A stretch of DNA of 64,000 nucleotides from Gymnopus androsaceus JB14 (GCA_009733575.1 ML769608.1:1-64000), one strand, 5' to 3'. Shown: positions 1-11,764, counted from the stretch's first letter. Program-made: numbers and translations. Notes: a model not told the origin generated them from the sequence alone.

Positions 1-344
1 GCTACAGTATATAACTAGCTACATATACTTCCAATAGACCTCTGAGATAAGTACAGCTTAGCTGAAGCCTGAGAATAAGAATATAGATAAATGTGCATAG
101 ATGATAATCATACATAGGAAAATACGAGACCAACTAGGGCGCTTTGCCCGGCACATGCTGTCTGATGTCCATATCTCCAACAGTTCCTACTTCAAGTATG
201 AGAGCCGAGAGAGTCCGCGAAAATACTTTAATTTGGCAAACGGTCGGGCACTACAAATACTCAAGTATAAGGACATTATTCATTATATTGTGTAACGGAA
301 TACAGGACAACTTCGCCTATTTTCTGAGTGCTCTTGTCGCCGGT
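1..344. other. Left edge, no gene recognised
   Basis: I see no convincing coding exon here. The open frames are short and have no family resemblance. Homology to the second transporter block starts only at about 345. Confidence 0.5.
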
Positions 345-1770
345 GAATCGTGGCATGCTTTCTTTGAATTTTCTAAATTTTTTGACCAGATAGTCAGCTC
401 GCAATCATTAGCATATTACTGTATAGGTACATGTAATTACTTAGGAATCTACATTCTAAAGAGTTCAGAAGATGCATCATTCTACCTTTTGTTTTCTGGA
501 GTTTCGAGCATTCGTCGCCAGCGAATACCCAATAGTACCCAACATGACCAGCGCCTGCACCCTGTCCGCATTATCCTCATATCAACATTCTCAGGCTGCT
601 TGCTCTTCCTGCCCCATCCGACCACGACACTCAAGATCAGACTGACAGCTTTCCTGACTACCAGAATCAGAGTCACTGTCAGTGAGCTGACTTGCGTGGT
701 GAGTCGATGTACGCCAACAGCACACAGTAATTGTGTGATTGTGTTGAGGAAGAGAGGGAAGCAGGCGGCGGGTAGCTGTAACCGCAGAAAAAGATCGGCA
801 TCGATGAAAGGAAGAGGAGGATGAAGCGGTTGCAGAATTGGTGAATGAAAGGAAGGCCTTGGACTGTGCTATCGTCGCACTTGGTAAAGCCGACGGCGGA
901 GGAACTGACAGTGAAGGACGGATGGTGGCGGAGATCGACGGAGGTACAGCAACAGTATAAGAAGCAACGGGACCGCTGCTTAACGCTTTGAACTGTGATA
1001 CCAAGTCCTTCCGTACTGTCACGAACATTGGTAAAGCCAAAAAGTGAAGATAAAACATCGACTCCTGCCAGGTAGGAGGAGCAGATGCAGGAGCTCCGTC
1101 AGATGATTTGGGCTGCCGTGCGTAGGTCGAGTACGTATAATCTTGGACTAGACCCAAAAACCCTGAAAACACGAGTGCGAGGGTCAGGATGCATGAGATA
1201 AATTCGTGTATTAGCATCGATATTGGAGCCTGAAGAAGGCTCAGAAGCGGATCGAGTCGTAAGGATCACACCCAAAGTGACGATCAAGACGGATACCACT
1301 TGAGAGTTGGTATAACTGTGGACAATATATGAGCATGCTAGAAAGATCCAAGTAAAGGAGGGACATACGTCTTCCCAGCAAATAGCCATCCAAGTATCAT
1401 ACTTACGACAACTCCTTCGCTTCTAAAGATGATTTGGACTGCCATAGGGATAGAATACGCGAATGCAGTATTATTTAGGAGAGAAACGAGGTAGAAGAAT
1501 ACGACTTGGACGAGGTAAGGCGCTCCGGGAATCCTGCGAGGCTTTAACCTGGGACCATAGGAGGTCCAAGTAACATGTCTACGAAGACCTTGGATAGATA
1601 AGATTGTAAATTGGCAAAATGTAATCGGGAAACCGGCGCGAGGAAACTGAGAAGTCAATTGTTCAAGTGTAACTGCATTGCTATGATATGGATAATAATT
1701 TTGTAAAGTGTTCTGGGTAGTTCATACCTGCAGCAACCGCCAAAGACGAACGAGAAAGTGGTTAGCCACT
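345..1770. repeat. Direct segmental duplication, unit A (pairs with 7945-9380)
   Basis: Most of this stretch is nearly identical to 7945-9380 in the same orientation. The shared part begins in the 3' flank of the transporter gene (both have the string gtataggtacatgtaatta) and ends in the first exon. Past about 1770 the two diverge abruptly: unit B runs into its start codon and promoter, whereas unit A runs into unrelated sequence leading to the CBP80 relic. Confidence 0.85.
477..1760 (-). pseudogene. UDP-GlcNAc-type nucleotide-sugar transporter, dead copy
   Basis: This is a minus-strand copy of the gene at 8073-9385 and encodes the same multi-pass transporter (UAA / SLC35B4-Yea4 type). Segments such as LLNNTAFAYSIPMAVQIIFR and ILTLALVFSGFLGLVQDYTY remain readable. 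It is broken in at least three places when aligned to the intact copy. The start ATG and neighbouring bases are missing near 1768. Several bases are missing near 1193, where the intact copy has cctataccag. There is a one-base gain in the stretch near 803-810, which shifts the last third out of frame. The intron near 1320-1380 is still visible. The short plus-strand frames over this region are shadows of it. Confidence 0.85.
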
Positions 1771-1942
1771 CGATGTAGCAAGCAACCTTCAGGAAATTGT
1801 GATGCGCGCCTGTAACATTGGGCGTCTTTTTTCATTTCATACTATTACTTATCACCATCTGCTTAAGTAGTGACGGTCAGAGTTTTTCTTGCTGATGATG
1901 TAGGGTTTCATTCAACAGTAATTAACATGCATGCTAATGTCT

Positions 1943-3247
1943 GCAGGTAAAACCAGACCCAAATATACCAGCAGGCTACGCACTGACCTCCTCGCCATCA
2001 TCAAGGTTTTCGAAGTTAATCGAAAAGAATGCGCGAGGATACTACTTGAATACCCAAAGTGGGTGGTGCCTGGGACTCTCAAGCCAAAACCGGGTGCGTC
2101 ACCGCCAGATGAAGAGACGACGGTAATCCATGATTGGCAGCTGGAGAGTACGCTATTCGAGGTAAGATCAACCACCTATATCTACACTACTACAACTGAT
2201 TTGCATTCCCAGACAATCCTCGGCGCCTCCTTCGTCCTACCCAACTCGTTCCAAAACCAAATCTACTACGACAGTCTCATCACCGAGGTGTGCAAGCTCT
2301 CACCATCGACCGTTGGACCTGCTGTAGGGAAATCCATACAAAAGCTCTATGCTAGTCTTACGGACGGGCTAGATGTTGAAATTGAAAGACGGTTCTCGGA
2401 ATGGTTCGCGATTCATATGAGTAATTTTAACTTCCAGTGGGTTTGGAAGGAGTGGTATGTGTACTGCGCTTTAGATCGATGCTTCTACTTATCATTCATT
2501 ATATTCTAGGATACCCGACCTCGAACTAGCGATCCAACATCCCAAACGCGCGTTCATGCGAAGAGCATTGGAGTATGAAATCTGATTGTCGTACTATGAC
2601 CGGATTGCGAAGAGTCTTCCAGAGGTGATGCATCCACCTGAAGCGCATACGTTGCCTGTGGAAGCTCCTGGTCCAGATATCATGTTTGATCATCCAAGTG
2701 CGTTTTATTCTCTTTCGTCGCTCTCTTTTCTTTTACTGACGGGCGAGTGAAGAAAGTATGGATGTCGATGGGGATATGAAACCTGGTAAGCTCTCCATCA
2801 TCTCTACTTTGGCGCTTCTCCCACTCATTCATATTTCGCAGAAGAACCAGTCCCAGAAAACCCAGCTCTCATCGTAGCCTTGAAGGCCTTTTCTAGCCTC
2901 ACTAGGGAACAAAAAGCTGCTCTATCTCGAATCCTCGAGGGATTCGTATCCTGTCTTGCGCCGTCGAGTACAAGTACACATGAGATCTTCACGGAGAATT
3001 CTTGGCAGGGGGAGTGGAATGCTTGGGAGATGTGGGGGTGGTATAAGCATTTTTGTAGGGCGGTGAGTAGTTTCTTCAATGAAATGGTCAACTAGAACTG
3101 ATTTGGTTTTGCTTGCAGTATTCTCCGTACTTGAGAAATTACGCAGCGACGTTAACGGCCGTGTCGTTTTTGAGGTTTGAGGGACAGACGGATCCGGTGT
3201 TGGATCTTTTGCAAAAGATTTGGAATGTTTCAATAGGGCAGGAGTAA
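1943..3247 (+). pseudogene. Nuclear cap-binding protein CBP80 (NCBP1), truncated copy
   Basis: Spliced reading matches the C-terminal half of the large nuclear cap-binding subunit, which with CBP20 binds the 5' cap of nascent mRNA. Recognisable blocks in order are RKECARILLEYP, a block ending YYDSLITEVCKLSP, WFAIHMSNFNFQWVWKEW, LSYYDRIAKSLP and a C-terminal helix ending NVSIGQE. Four to five introns with GT-AG ends are present, for example 2161-2211 and about 2456-2509. The N-terminal MIF4G half is absent upstream. An in-frame TGA at 2583-2585 sits exactly where the family has arginine before LSYY, so a CGA to TGA transition is likely. I infer a non-functional fragment, with the working gene elsewhere in the genome. 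Confidence 0.8.
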
Positions 3248-3407
3248 TAATTGTAACAGATTTTTTTTTTGATGCCAATATCATACATCTTTCGTAGCCG
3301 TCAGTGAACCGAAAAGAACCCTAGGAAAGCACGCGGGAGTGAGTCAGCCAAGAGTCAGCAATCGAGCTTCTCAACCCAGGTTCAACACGACAAGCTACCT
3401 TGTCCCG

Positions 3408-5161
3408 ATGCCACCTTCCCAAGCGAGCGAGCGAATTCTTCAAAAACCTTACTCCTTCTCAATGCAAGAATGTGGCTGGAGAGAGCCAAGGCGCGCGCTA
3501 AGCACGAAAAGACCAGGCGGACCCGACAAGCACAAGGACCGTGTCGGTAAGAAAAGTTTTTTGAACAGACTCTGAATACACTAACGCTCGATAATAGGAT
3601 GGAATAACCATTTCGAGCGTTCTATCGCTCTCTGTTATGACAACTACGATTTTATCTCCCCGATGGAAGAAGATTCCAGATCGCAAAGCTGGAAGGCGTA
3701 CGATATCACTTTTTACAATCAAGAAAACGCCAGGCTAACGAAAGAGATAATAAATTCGGAAAGTCATACCATCTCCATCGCTCTTGAATGTATGGTATAC
3801 GGCAACTTCAAGGAAGAATTCAAGAAGATGGACATCGAAAAGAAAAAGAACCTTATCCTTGAAGGTCTCTATCGCGGTTGTTGTCTCGCCCCTTGCGAAA
3901 ATAGCCGTGATTTATGCCCTGAAATGACCGTCGAAGGGCTCATAGGTGATGGAGAGTATAATTTTCCAAACCTCGTAAGTCGAGATTACTATCGTTGAAG
4001 AGGAACACTGAGCTCCGTTTGTCCAGTTGAAGAAGCTTATCGACCACGATCCCACAAACCATGCTGGAAACCTGTATCTCTTTGAACATCCGTATATCGA
4101 GCATGAGCTTCGCCATACTGAAGCTGCCCCAGCGGAACTAAAAGCATTCCTTTATATGAAAATTTTACTAAGGACCTATGTCATTGTGGCCGTTCTCTTT
4201 GAGACGTTGCAAGCCCATGTATGTCCTCTCTTGATTTCTTAGTAGTCTGGTCGTTGTTGACTTCGGTTAGCTGGGCAATGCTCCGACGCCAATCACTCCA
4301 CTCCGGCCCATGGGTAACACCAAGGAGCAGAAGAAGACAACGCAGAAGCTGAAAGAGCAACAGAAAAAGTCGAACTTCCACACCGATCGTTCCCAAACCA
4401 AGGAAGAATTTGCGCAGATGGTTGCGAGCTGTTATACTTGTTATCGCATCCAAGAGCGCAAAACCCTCAAGCGGTGTAGTAAGTGCAACTTGGTGTGGTA
4501 TTGTTCTTCGTAAGTCAGCTTGATGTCCACGCACGAAATGGTTCCTAACCTCTTGGTGTCCAGTGCGTGTCAAGCCACCGACTGGCCTCAGCATAAAAAG
4601 ACCTGCGGGAAGAAATCCTTCGATCCGAAAATGTTTGCTCCGATGCCGGCGAATCATTCAGCCCAGTTCATCGGTTGTCCTGATGTGGTTCCCGGTTTCG
4701 TTCGCACTCCTGCCCTTAAGAGGCAAATATGGTATTTGAGTAAACCAGACTCTCAAGAACGAGATTATCATGTCAGTTCATATTCATGTTTATTATGTTT
4801 CAATCCTCACCCAATGTTCTAGTTCAATGTCGCGCCCACACGAACGAGGTCCCTCATAGTCCACCCTCCCCGGCAAATCACTTTCCTCGTTGCCCGTCGT
4901 CGCGCGATGGCTTCTGGATCTGTAACCGCAGTGCATAAAATGTACACCATCCTCCGAAGCCAAAACCATGAACTGTATGGTATTACTCTTGATCAGATCC
5001 GGGGCCAGTTCGAGCTCGAATATGGTCTTAAGATTACTCCTGACACCTTGAGGTCTGCGGATGAATGGGCTCCACCAACGGCTCAGGAACTTGAGGAGGA
5101 AGAAGATTACTTACAGCAGCGCCATGCCAGTGCCCGTGCTGACTACTACCGTCGCCGCTAG
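3408..5161 (+). CDS. MYND-type zinc finger protein
   Basis: Six exons can be joined in frame: 3408-3546, 3598-3974, 4027-4218, 4271-4509, 4564-4771 and 4823-5161, all with GT-AG introns of about 50 bp. The start is the first ATG in this frame; the open frame further upstream begins only with GTG. The product has an N-terminal unknown region and a lysine-rich stretch (exon 4). It then has a MYND finger reading CYTCYRIQERKTLKRCSKC, then WYCSS, across an intron to ACQATDWPQHKKTC, so the Cys/His ligand pattern is complete. A charged C-terminal tail follows, ending ARADYYRRR. MYND fingers mediate protein-protein contacts, and this family is strongly expanded in Agaricomycetes. The partner and role are unknown. 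Confidence 0.85.
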
Positions 5162-6095
5162 TAGGAGTCAGCATGTAATGCTGCTGTCATTTTCGTCAAC
5201 AGCCCAGTTTGTGATTTTACGCACGGTTAGCTTCATCGATTATATCGAAACCGCTTGTTATCAGTTCTGGTCGATGATCGTATGATTTTTGGGGTACTAG
5301 TTCATCTTGTCGTGCATGTTTTCTTGCAACCTTTCGAATTGTTATTACTGTCATTGTCGCTTTCCCATTCGTTACATGATATATCGTTTGATATTGTATT
5401 TTATATGTACTTTGCTTGCTAGTCTGTATTTCTTGATAATATACATTTCGTTTGTCGAATGACTTTTGGTGAAGCTCAAAAAGCGCGTTAAGTAAGTCTG
5501 CAGAGCTGAGTCTACAATTCCACTGCAGCTTGACGACTGGCATCGAGCGAGTGCTGCTCTTCATTATGATACAAACTGTTTCGAGTGAGCCTTCACGCTG
5601 CGAGGTGGAACCCAAGCTCTTCCAACAGGCGGACAGTTACCAAGAAGAGTAGCCGAAGTTTTCGATGATCCAGTCTACAAGAGGAAATCTGTAGGCCTAA
5701 AGCAGTCCCCTCTAGAGGTTGACGGTTGAAAACTAGAAACCTCGTAGAGGGGCCTGGAAAACGGAAGCAAAAGCTGGCGGAGACTTTCCGATGACTTATA
5801 ATAGCTTCGACACTTTCACCAACCTCATAGAAGGCAGGTCACCAAGCTAGGAAATCTGGAAAATAGCCGCCGGCACTAAATTACATCTTTCCTTCCATCA
5901 TCTCGAAAGCTCAACATACGCGTCAGATCGTTGGGCACACGCTACTTGCGCCATTGATACTTTACCTCGCCTGACTCTGGAGCTTATTGGTGTCTGCTTT
6001 CTGAGGCACGCGCTTTTATGCAAATAAATTCGATCGACCACTGATTTAAAGTGAACAAAGCTGTCCTTTCTCAAAAGCTATCTCAATATCTCGTC
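5162..6095. other. Intergenic region without a recognised gene
   Basis: Apart from the hairpin at 5707-5752 I see no coding or RNA feature. The minus-strand 132-codon frame at 5217-5615 lacks family resemblance and lies in the 3' flank of the MYND gene. Confidence 0.5.
5707..5752. repeat. Imperfect stem-loop
   Basis: CCCCTCTAGAGGTT pairs with AACCTCGTAGAGGGG across about 17 bases, with a single bulged base. Its function is unknown; it lies in intergenic DNA between the MYND gene and the F-box relic. Confidence 0.6.
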
Positions 6096-7800
6096 ATGTT
6101 CTGCGATCAATGTAAATCCACTGTGCATGTCAGCTCGCAGGCTCCTCCGAGCGCGACTCCAAAGGTATTCTTCGACGAGGAGCTACAAAGCCTCCTCGTT
6201 CTCTACATGCGTTCTTTCCTCATTCCTACAGCTCTCCTGAAGCTATGGCGAATATAAATCCTGATATCACTCGCTATGATTCAGAAATTCATTGGCTTCA
6301 TTTAGAGCTTGCCACTCTGCAGAATAAGCGCGCGCATGCTCAGAAACAACGGAAAGGATACGATCTCTACCTAGTAGTACTGGCACCAGGTAGAAGCCTG
6401 CCTATCGAGATTCTGCGGGAGATTTTTTGGTTGTTTCGGCAGTACAAACTGAAATGAATTCATCTCCGTCTATCAAACCCATGCTGGTTTTCTCTCCCTG
6501 GATTGTCTCTCATGACTGTTTGTGCACGCTGGAGGGATCATGTTCATCTCTGTGGTCCGATATCTTTTTACAGGTTGATTGTGACACCAAATTGACTGAA
6601 ATTGAAGCACCTTGCAAGCTTTTGAAATGGTGTTTGATCTACGGCCCCACTTGACATCAGAGTTATGGTTTCCGTCGTATCTGGCAATCCAACAGAGTAG
6701 GAAATCTTGTGGATGTTGGTTGCTCAAGTGGGGAGGTGGCGTTACATAGACCTCCACGCGGTACACTTCCGCAAGGGAGGTCTAATGAACTTGCCAAACT
6801 TTCGAGTGCTTTCAGAAACAGATCTTCCGTTGTTTCATTAGAAATCAACCATCCCCAAGTATAGCAGACATTGGTTTGTTCCACAAGGCAGGACGGAAGC
6901 TTTCCCAGCTTACGTTCTATGATCTACCTTTCGAGGACGGAGATGATTTTGGTTTGATTCTTCCTCTAGCTCAAATCAAAGATTGCATCTCAAGAATTTT
7001 GCAAAACTTAGACTACTCGATCTATTCTCTGAACTCCAAATGCTATCATACAACTTTGATACTCGCAGTCTGCCAGTAGCCCCGCCACAAACATCGAAGA
7101 CTGTTTTTTCTCTCTGAATTACAACAACCTTCAGAGTATACCCCACGGATATGGACCCTTTCAGTATCATCTTAGACTCTGCAACCTTCCCAGCCCTGAC
7201 GCAACTGGTCCTTATTTTCACATCGGGTGATTGGGGAATAAACAACAAATTGATTCAGTTCAATGCTCAGAAATTAATCGAGTTCCTTGTGCGCTCAAAT
7301 TCCTCCCTCACATTCCTTCACGTCGAATCTGCGATGATATCCGACAACGACTTGATAAAAGTCCTTGTTCATACACCAGAGCTCCAGGCCTCCAGCTTGG
7401 CTCCAGTGTTTCGCTTTCTACCAAAATAATTCGCATCATAAGGCTAAGCTTGAGAACAAGCTTCAGCCTGATTGGGTGTCGCCTACCATGGCCTTCATTA
7501 AAAGCCTTCACGCCTATAAGGGGGTTGACAGCGGCTACAAGCCTGTAACGCTCTTGTTCCGAAGCTGCAGCACCTCTCGTTGAGGGTGTTCGGGGACTGG
7601 TTTGACGATGACCAGCTCTTCATCGAAGTTGTTCTGATTCGTTCACGTTGGGCTCTGGATCTAGGAATACCGGTGTTGAAGGGCTGAAATCGGTAGAGTT
7701 GAAGATTCTGGGGCGGATTCTGGATGAAGAGGTGTATGCGCCGTTGACACGACTAGATGGCCAGGGGATACGGGTGGAAGTATTTGGTGACTCTGTTACT
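6096..7800 (+). pseudogene. F-box/LRR-like protein, decayed copy 1
   Basis: This begins MFCDQCKS at 6096, as does the minus-strand paralogue (MLCDQCK at 13419). It continues through a predicted coiled region (ELATLQNKRAHAQKQR) and the F-box core LPIEILREIF near 6400. It then breaks into several frames: between the first and second blocks near 6230, after the F-box near 6440, and repeatedly to 7560. Leucine-rich segments such as DSATFPALTQLVLIFT and LIKVLVHTPELQ match the paralogue at 11765-13419. F-box proteins are SCF ubiquitin-ligase substrate adaptors, but this copy cannot encode a full protein. Confidence 0.75.
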
Positions 7801-7944
7801 CAGACTCCTCGCTGGTAAGTATATCCTGCGCGCTGATGTCTGCATTTCTGTATTACTATTGGATATCGAGTCTGCTGAAGACGAAACAAACCACAGCCTA
7901 TATTCCTGCTTCGAATATTAGAGCCGAGGGTTTGAGCTCTGGTT

Positions 7945-9380
7945 TATAGCGGCATGCCTTCTTCAAATTGTTTTTCGTCTAGGTAGTCGTTCATAATCAT
8001 TAACATAAGTGTACTGTATAGGTACATGTAATTACCTAGGGATCTACATTCTAAAGAGTTCATAAGAATACATCATTCTACCTTTTGCTTTCTGGAGTTT
8101 CGGGCATTCGTCGCCAGCGAATACCCAATAGTACCCAACATGACCAGGCCTGCACCTGTCCACATCATCCTCATATCGACATTTTCAGGCTGCTTGCTCT
8201 TCCTGCCCCATCCGACCACGACACTCAAGATAAGACTGACAGCTTTCCTGACTACCAGAATTAGAGTCACTGTCAGTGAGCTGACCTGCGTGGTGAGTCG
8301 ATGTACGCCAATAGCACATAGTAATTGTGTGATTGTATTAAGGAAGAGAGGGAAACAGGCGGCGGGTAGTTGTAACCGCAGAAAAAGATCGGCATCGATA
8401 AAGGAAGAGGGGGATGAAGCGGTTGCAGAATTGGTGAATGAAAGGAAGGCCTTGGACTGTGCTATCGTCGCACTTGGTAAAGCCGACGGCGGAGGAACTG
8501 ACAGTGAAGGACGGATTGTGGCGGAAATTGACGGAGGTACAGCAACGGTATAAGAAGCAACAGGACCGCTGCTCAGCGCTATGAACTGCGATACCAAGTC
8601 CTTCCGTACTGTCACGAACATTGGTAAAGCCAAAAAGTGAAGATAAAACATCGACTCCTGCCAGGTAGGAGGAGAAGATGCAGGAGCTCCGTCAGATGAT
8701 TTAGGCTGCCGTCCGTAGGTCGAGTACGTATAATCTTGGACTAGACCCAAAAACCCTGAAAACACGAGTGCGAGGGTCAGGATGCCTATACCAGTTAGAT
8801 AAACTCGTGTATTAGCATCAAAATTGGAGCCTGACGAGGGCTCAGAAGCGGATAGAGTCGTAAGGATCACACCCAAAGTGACGATCAAGACCGATACCAC
8901 TTGAGAGTTGGTGTAACTGCGGACCATAGATGAGCATCTAGAAACATCCAAGGGTTATTGAAGAGAGGCGTACGTCTTTCCGGCAAATAGCCATCCAAGT
9001 ATCATACTTATGACAAGTCCTCCGCTTCTAAAGATGATATGGACTGCCATGGGGATAGAATACGCGAATGCCGCATTATTCAGAAGAGAAACGAGGTAGA
9101 AGAGCACGACTTGAACGAGGTAGGGCGTGAGGGGAATTCTGCGAGGCTTTAACCTGGGGCCATAGGAGGTCCAAGTAACATGTCTACGAAGACCTTGGAT
9201 AGATATGATTGTAAACTGGCAAAATGTAATCAGAGAACCGGCGCGAGGGAATTGAGAAGTCAATTGTTCGAGTGTGACTGCATTGCTATGATTTGGATGA
9301 GAAGTTTGTAAAGCGTTCTGGGTGGTTCATACCTGCAGCAGCCGCCAAAGACGAACGAGAAAGTGGTTAGCCACTCGGCG
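7945..9380. repeat. Direct segmental duplication, unit B (pairs with 345-1770)
   Basis: Second unit of the transporter duplication, in the same orientation as 345-1770 and about 6.2 kb apart. This unit keeps the start codon and the reading frame. Confidence 0.85.
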
Positions 9381-9385
9381 AACAT
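8073..9385 (-). CDS. UDP-N-acetylglucosamine-type nucleotide-sugar transporter
   Basis: Three exons join in frame. The first, from the ATG at 9385, reads MFAEWLTTFSFVFGGCCS. An intron ends before NAVTLEQLTSQFP, and a second intron (about 8915-8974) joins GWLFAGKT to YTNSQVVSVLIVTLGVILTT. The product has about ten hydrophobic segments, matching the UAA / SLC35B4-Yea4 family. These proteins carry UDP-GlcNAc (and related sugars) into the ER or Golgi lumen for glycan and wall synthesis. The C-terminus is short and lysine-containing (ARNSRKQKVE), as expected for an ER/Golgi membrane protein. No frameshift is seen, unlike its duplicate. Substrate is inferred from the family. It is divergently arranged with the cyclin gene. 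Confidence 0.85.
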
Positions 9386-9446
9386 GGATGTAGAGACTGA
9401 GGAAATCTGGCGTGTCAGACACGTGCCACGCGACATCGTGCCGAAG

Positions 9447-9458
9447 CCCTAACCCTAA
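9447..9458. promoter_or_regulatory. Telobox-like CCCTAACCCTAA in a divergent promoter
   Basis: Two perfect telomere-type hexamers lie between the transporter start (9385) and the cyclin start (9588). Such motifs are known binding sites for TRF/Tbf1-like Myb factors in fungal promoters. A role here is inference. Confidence 0.4.
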
Positions 9459-9587
9459 TTGAGCCTTAAAGGGAAATGGCGGGGAAAGTTGGCGCTTAAC
9501 GTTTCTTGCTTCTGTTCCACATTCTTCTCCCTCGAAGGGATCCAGTCAAACCGATTTTATACACTCTAATACGCTCTCTTTATAATA

Positions 9588-11075
9588 ATGTCCTCTCAAG
9601 CGTACTCTTCGTACCGCCAGGACCGCCATCCTGGCTCGCTTCTCGATTTTTCTGCTCACAATCCTCAGCTTGTTCAACTGATGGACTCGCCTATTAGCGT
9701 GGAAATGGTCGACTATGTAGCTCGCCAAGCAGAAAAAGTTGTTCGTATCGAGGAGTCGCCTAATCTTGCTTCCTACGACCGTGGCTCGCTCATACCGCTC
9801 AGAGATTACGTTTTTCGTGTTTGCTCGGCCGCTCATGTTACAGTTCCCGTTCTTCTGTCTACTCTGATCTACTTGGAACGCCTGCGCACAAGTCTTCCTG
9901 TCTTGACAAAAGGTTCATATCTATCCCTTGAACTGGAATTAAATTTTTATATGCGTTATAGGAACCTCTTTCGCCACGAGAACATCGAGTCTTTCTCGCC
10001 ACTCTAGTCATTGCATCCAAGTACCTCAACGACTCGACCTTGAAAAACGCTCAATGGTCTCAATGCTCCGGTTTCCCGAAGAGCGTTATCACCGCCATGG
10101 AAATTGAACTTCTCGGCTTCCTCGACTACGATCTTCGCTTCGATGAGGAAGAAGCGTGCAGCATGTTCGCGCGCTTCATGGTAACTCCCGCTCAGCGAGC
10201 ACACACTAGAGCGCAGGCGCTGGACAAGTTCGTCAGAGTTTCGCGCGCAAGAGTGCAGGCGCAGCAGACATCCGAGCCTCCAGTGGAGTCGAACGTTCCT
10301 TCTCTTCCTATTCCTCGAGTTTCTTCAACTCCCTCGGGATTTCCATCTGCAGTTCGTACCCTCGCAAAACGACTCTCGAACGCGCATCTATCTTCTGCAC
10401 GACCACAGCCAACTGATCCCTCGCCAATGTACATGTATAGCAGTCTTAGCACAGGTTCTACGATTTCCACGTCTTCGTCTGACGTCGGATCCCTCATCGA
10501 GGACACCGGATCATCATCTGGTTCCTCCTCCGGATGGAACACTTCGGACTCCGAGTCAGAGACGGAAGAGTACATCGAGCCTCGAGTCTATTCTAATTCT
10601 TCGCTGGACCTATACCCAACACGGCGATCCGATTTCCGAGCGTCTCATCAAGCCCGCTTCATTCGTACGCTCTATCCCTTCTTATACTCAGAAAAACAAT
10701 CAATTCCGCGAACGATCTCGAAAATCATCCGATACGTCGTCAATCCGCACTATTACTCAATCTCCTCTAATCACTGTGCATTCAAGACGATGCTCCGCGA
10801 AACGTTCTACTTCCATCTCCACCGCGGTCGCTTATAACAAGGATTCTGGTATACCAAGCAGTGCCACGATGCCTAGCATCGCCGTGCGAGGCGTTTCGGG
10901 GAACTTTCTGACAAGGATGTGGGGAGTAGCGAGGGGTCAAGCTTTAGGGCAAGATAAGGTGGCGGACTGTGGAGATTATACTGATGGTCAACCAGGTGGC
11001 CTTCGAAGGCTGGCGCTTCATTCAAAACCCAGTTTCTCTCGAGGATTGTCTAGCTCGAGCGTCGACTCTGTTTGA
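9588..11075 (+). CDS. Pcl/Pho80-type cyclin
   Basis: The cyclin box is clear. It includes VPVLLSTLIYLERLR, then after an intron REHRVFLATLVIASKYLNDS, and LLGFLDYDLRFDEEEA. This is the Pho85-cyclin (PCL) signature; such cyclins bind a Pho85/CDK5-type kinase and steer cell cycle, polarity or phosphate responses. A long serine-rich tail follows. The first intron ends at 9961. To stay in frame it should start at 9900 (GTCTTG) rather than at the better-looking GT at 9913. A second intron near 10587-10642 (GTCTAT...GAG) would shift the tail into the frame that ends at 11075; without it the protein stops at 10837. The cyclin box is secure; the C-terminus is not. Confidence 0.75.
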
Positions 11076-11764
11076 CGAGGAATCATTATTATAAAAGAGG
11101 TATTCGCGTATATTCAACGCTCTCCCTTACGACCTCATCTCACTCATTTTCATGGACACGGTTAACTTACATCGGTTTACGTGCAGGGACACTACTTCAC
11201 TCTTTCTTTCCCTTTCTCTTCACGAACTTTTTGGCCTCGGAGCAAGAGCCACTTTTTTTTAGCATCGGACTCGAACTGGATTACTCTTCGTGTTGTATAG
11301 CTTGGCATTTTGTACATTTTTCGTCCACATTACCTATCCCATCACTCTCTACTATTGCACAGCACTATCGCACATTACTATCTCATCGCATACTCTATTG
11401 CACATTACTATAGAACATCGCTACCCTCATCCGGAATTTCCCTCGCATGGGTCCAATACAACATAACATTCCACGCTACATCTGTGCACGTACCGCAAAC
11501 TAAATCGATACTGAACCTCAATTCGAGAAAGCGGGTTTCTTCCTTCCTTGGCTGGACTAGGGGCAGTCTGAATACTATATCAGTCTGAATACTATATGTC
11601 GAGGTAGACCCAGATTGCAAGAAATATCAATTGACGAGTCGTCAAGATCAAGATAAATCGGAGTATGTAGTAGTAGGAGCCAAAAAGCATAGAGACTACG
11701 AATCACAAACGCGCAGGTATGTTACAGTACGAGGCCAAGCTATGAGATCGAAAGTAGCAAAGTA
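11076..11764. other. Intergenic region, 3' flank of cyclin and of F-box relic
   Basis: No gene is recognised. The region includes repeated gcacattactat motifs near 11370-11410 and the tandem repeat at 11564-11597. Confidence 0.5.
11564..11597. repeat. Perfect 17-bp tandem duplication
   Basis: The unit cagtctgaatactatat occurs twice head-to-tail with no mismatch. Confidence 0.85.

Noticed and set aside
144..824. 226-codon plus-strand open frame
   Set aside because: It overlaps the transporter relic on the opposite strand, and the same antisense frame recurs at 8140-8553 over the intact gene; it is a shadow frame.
3339..3407. Upstream extension of the MYND gene
   Set aside because: It begins with GTG; the first in-frame ATG is 3408 and gives a sensible start.
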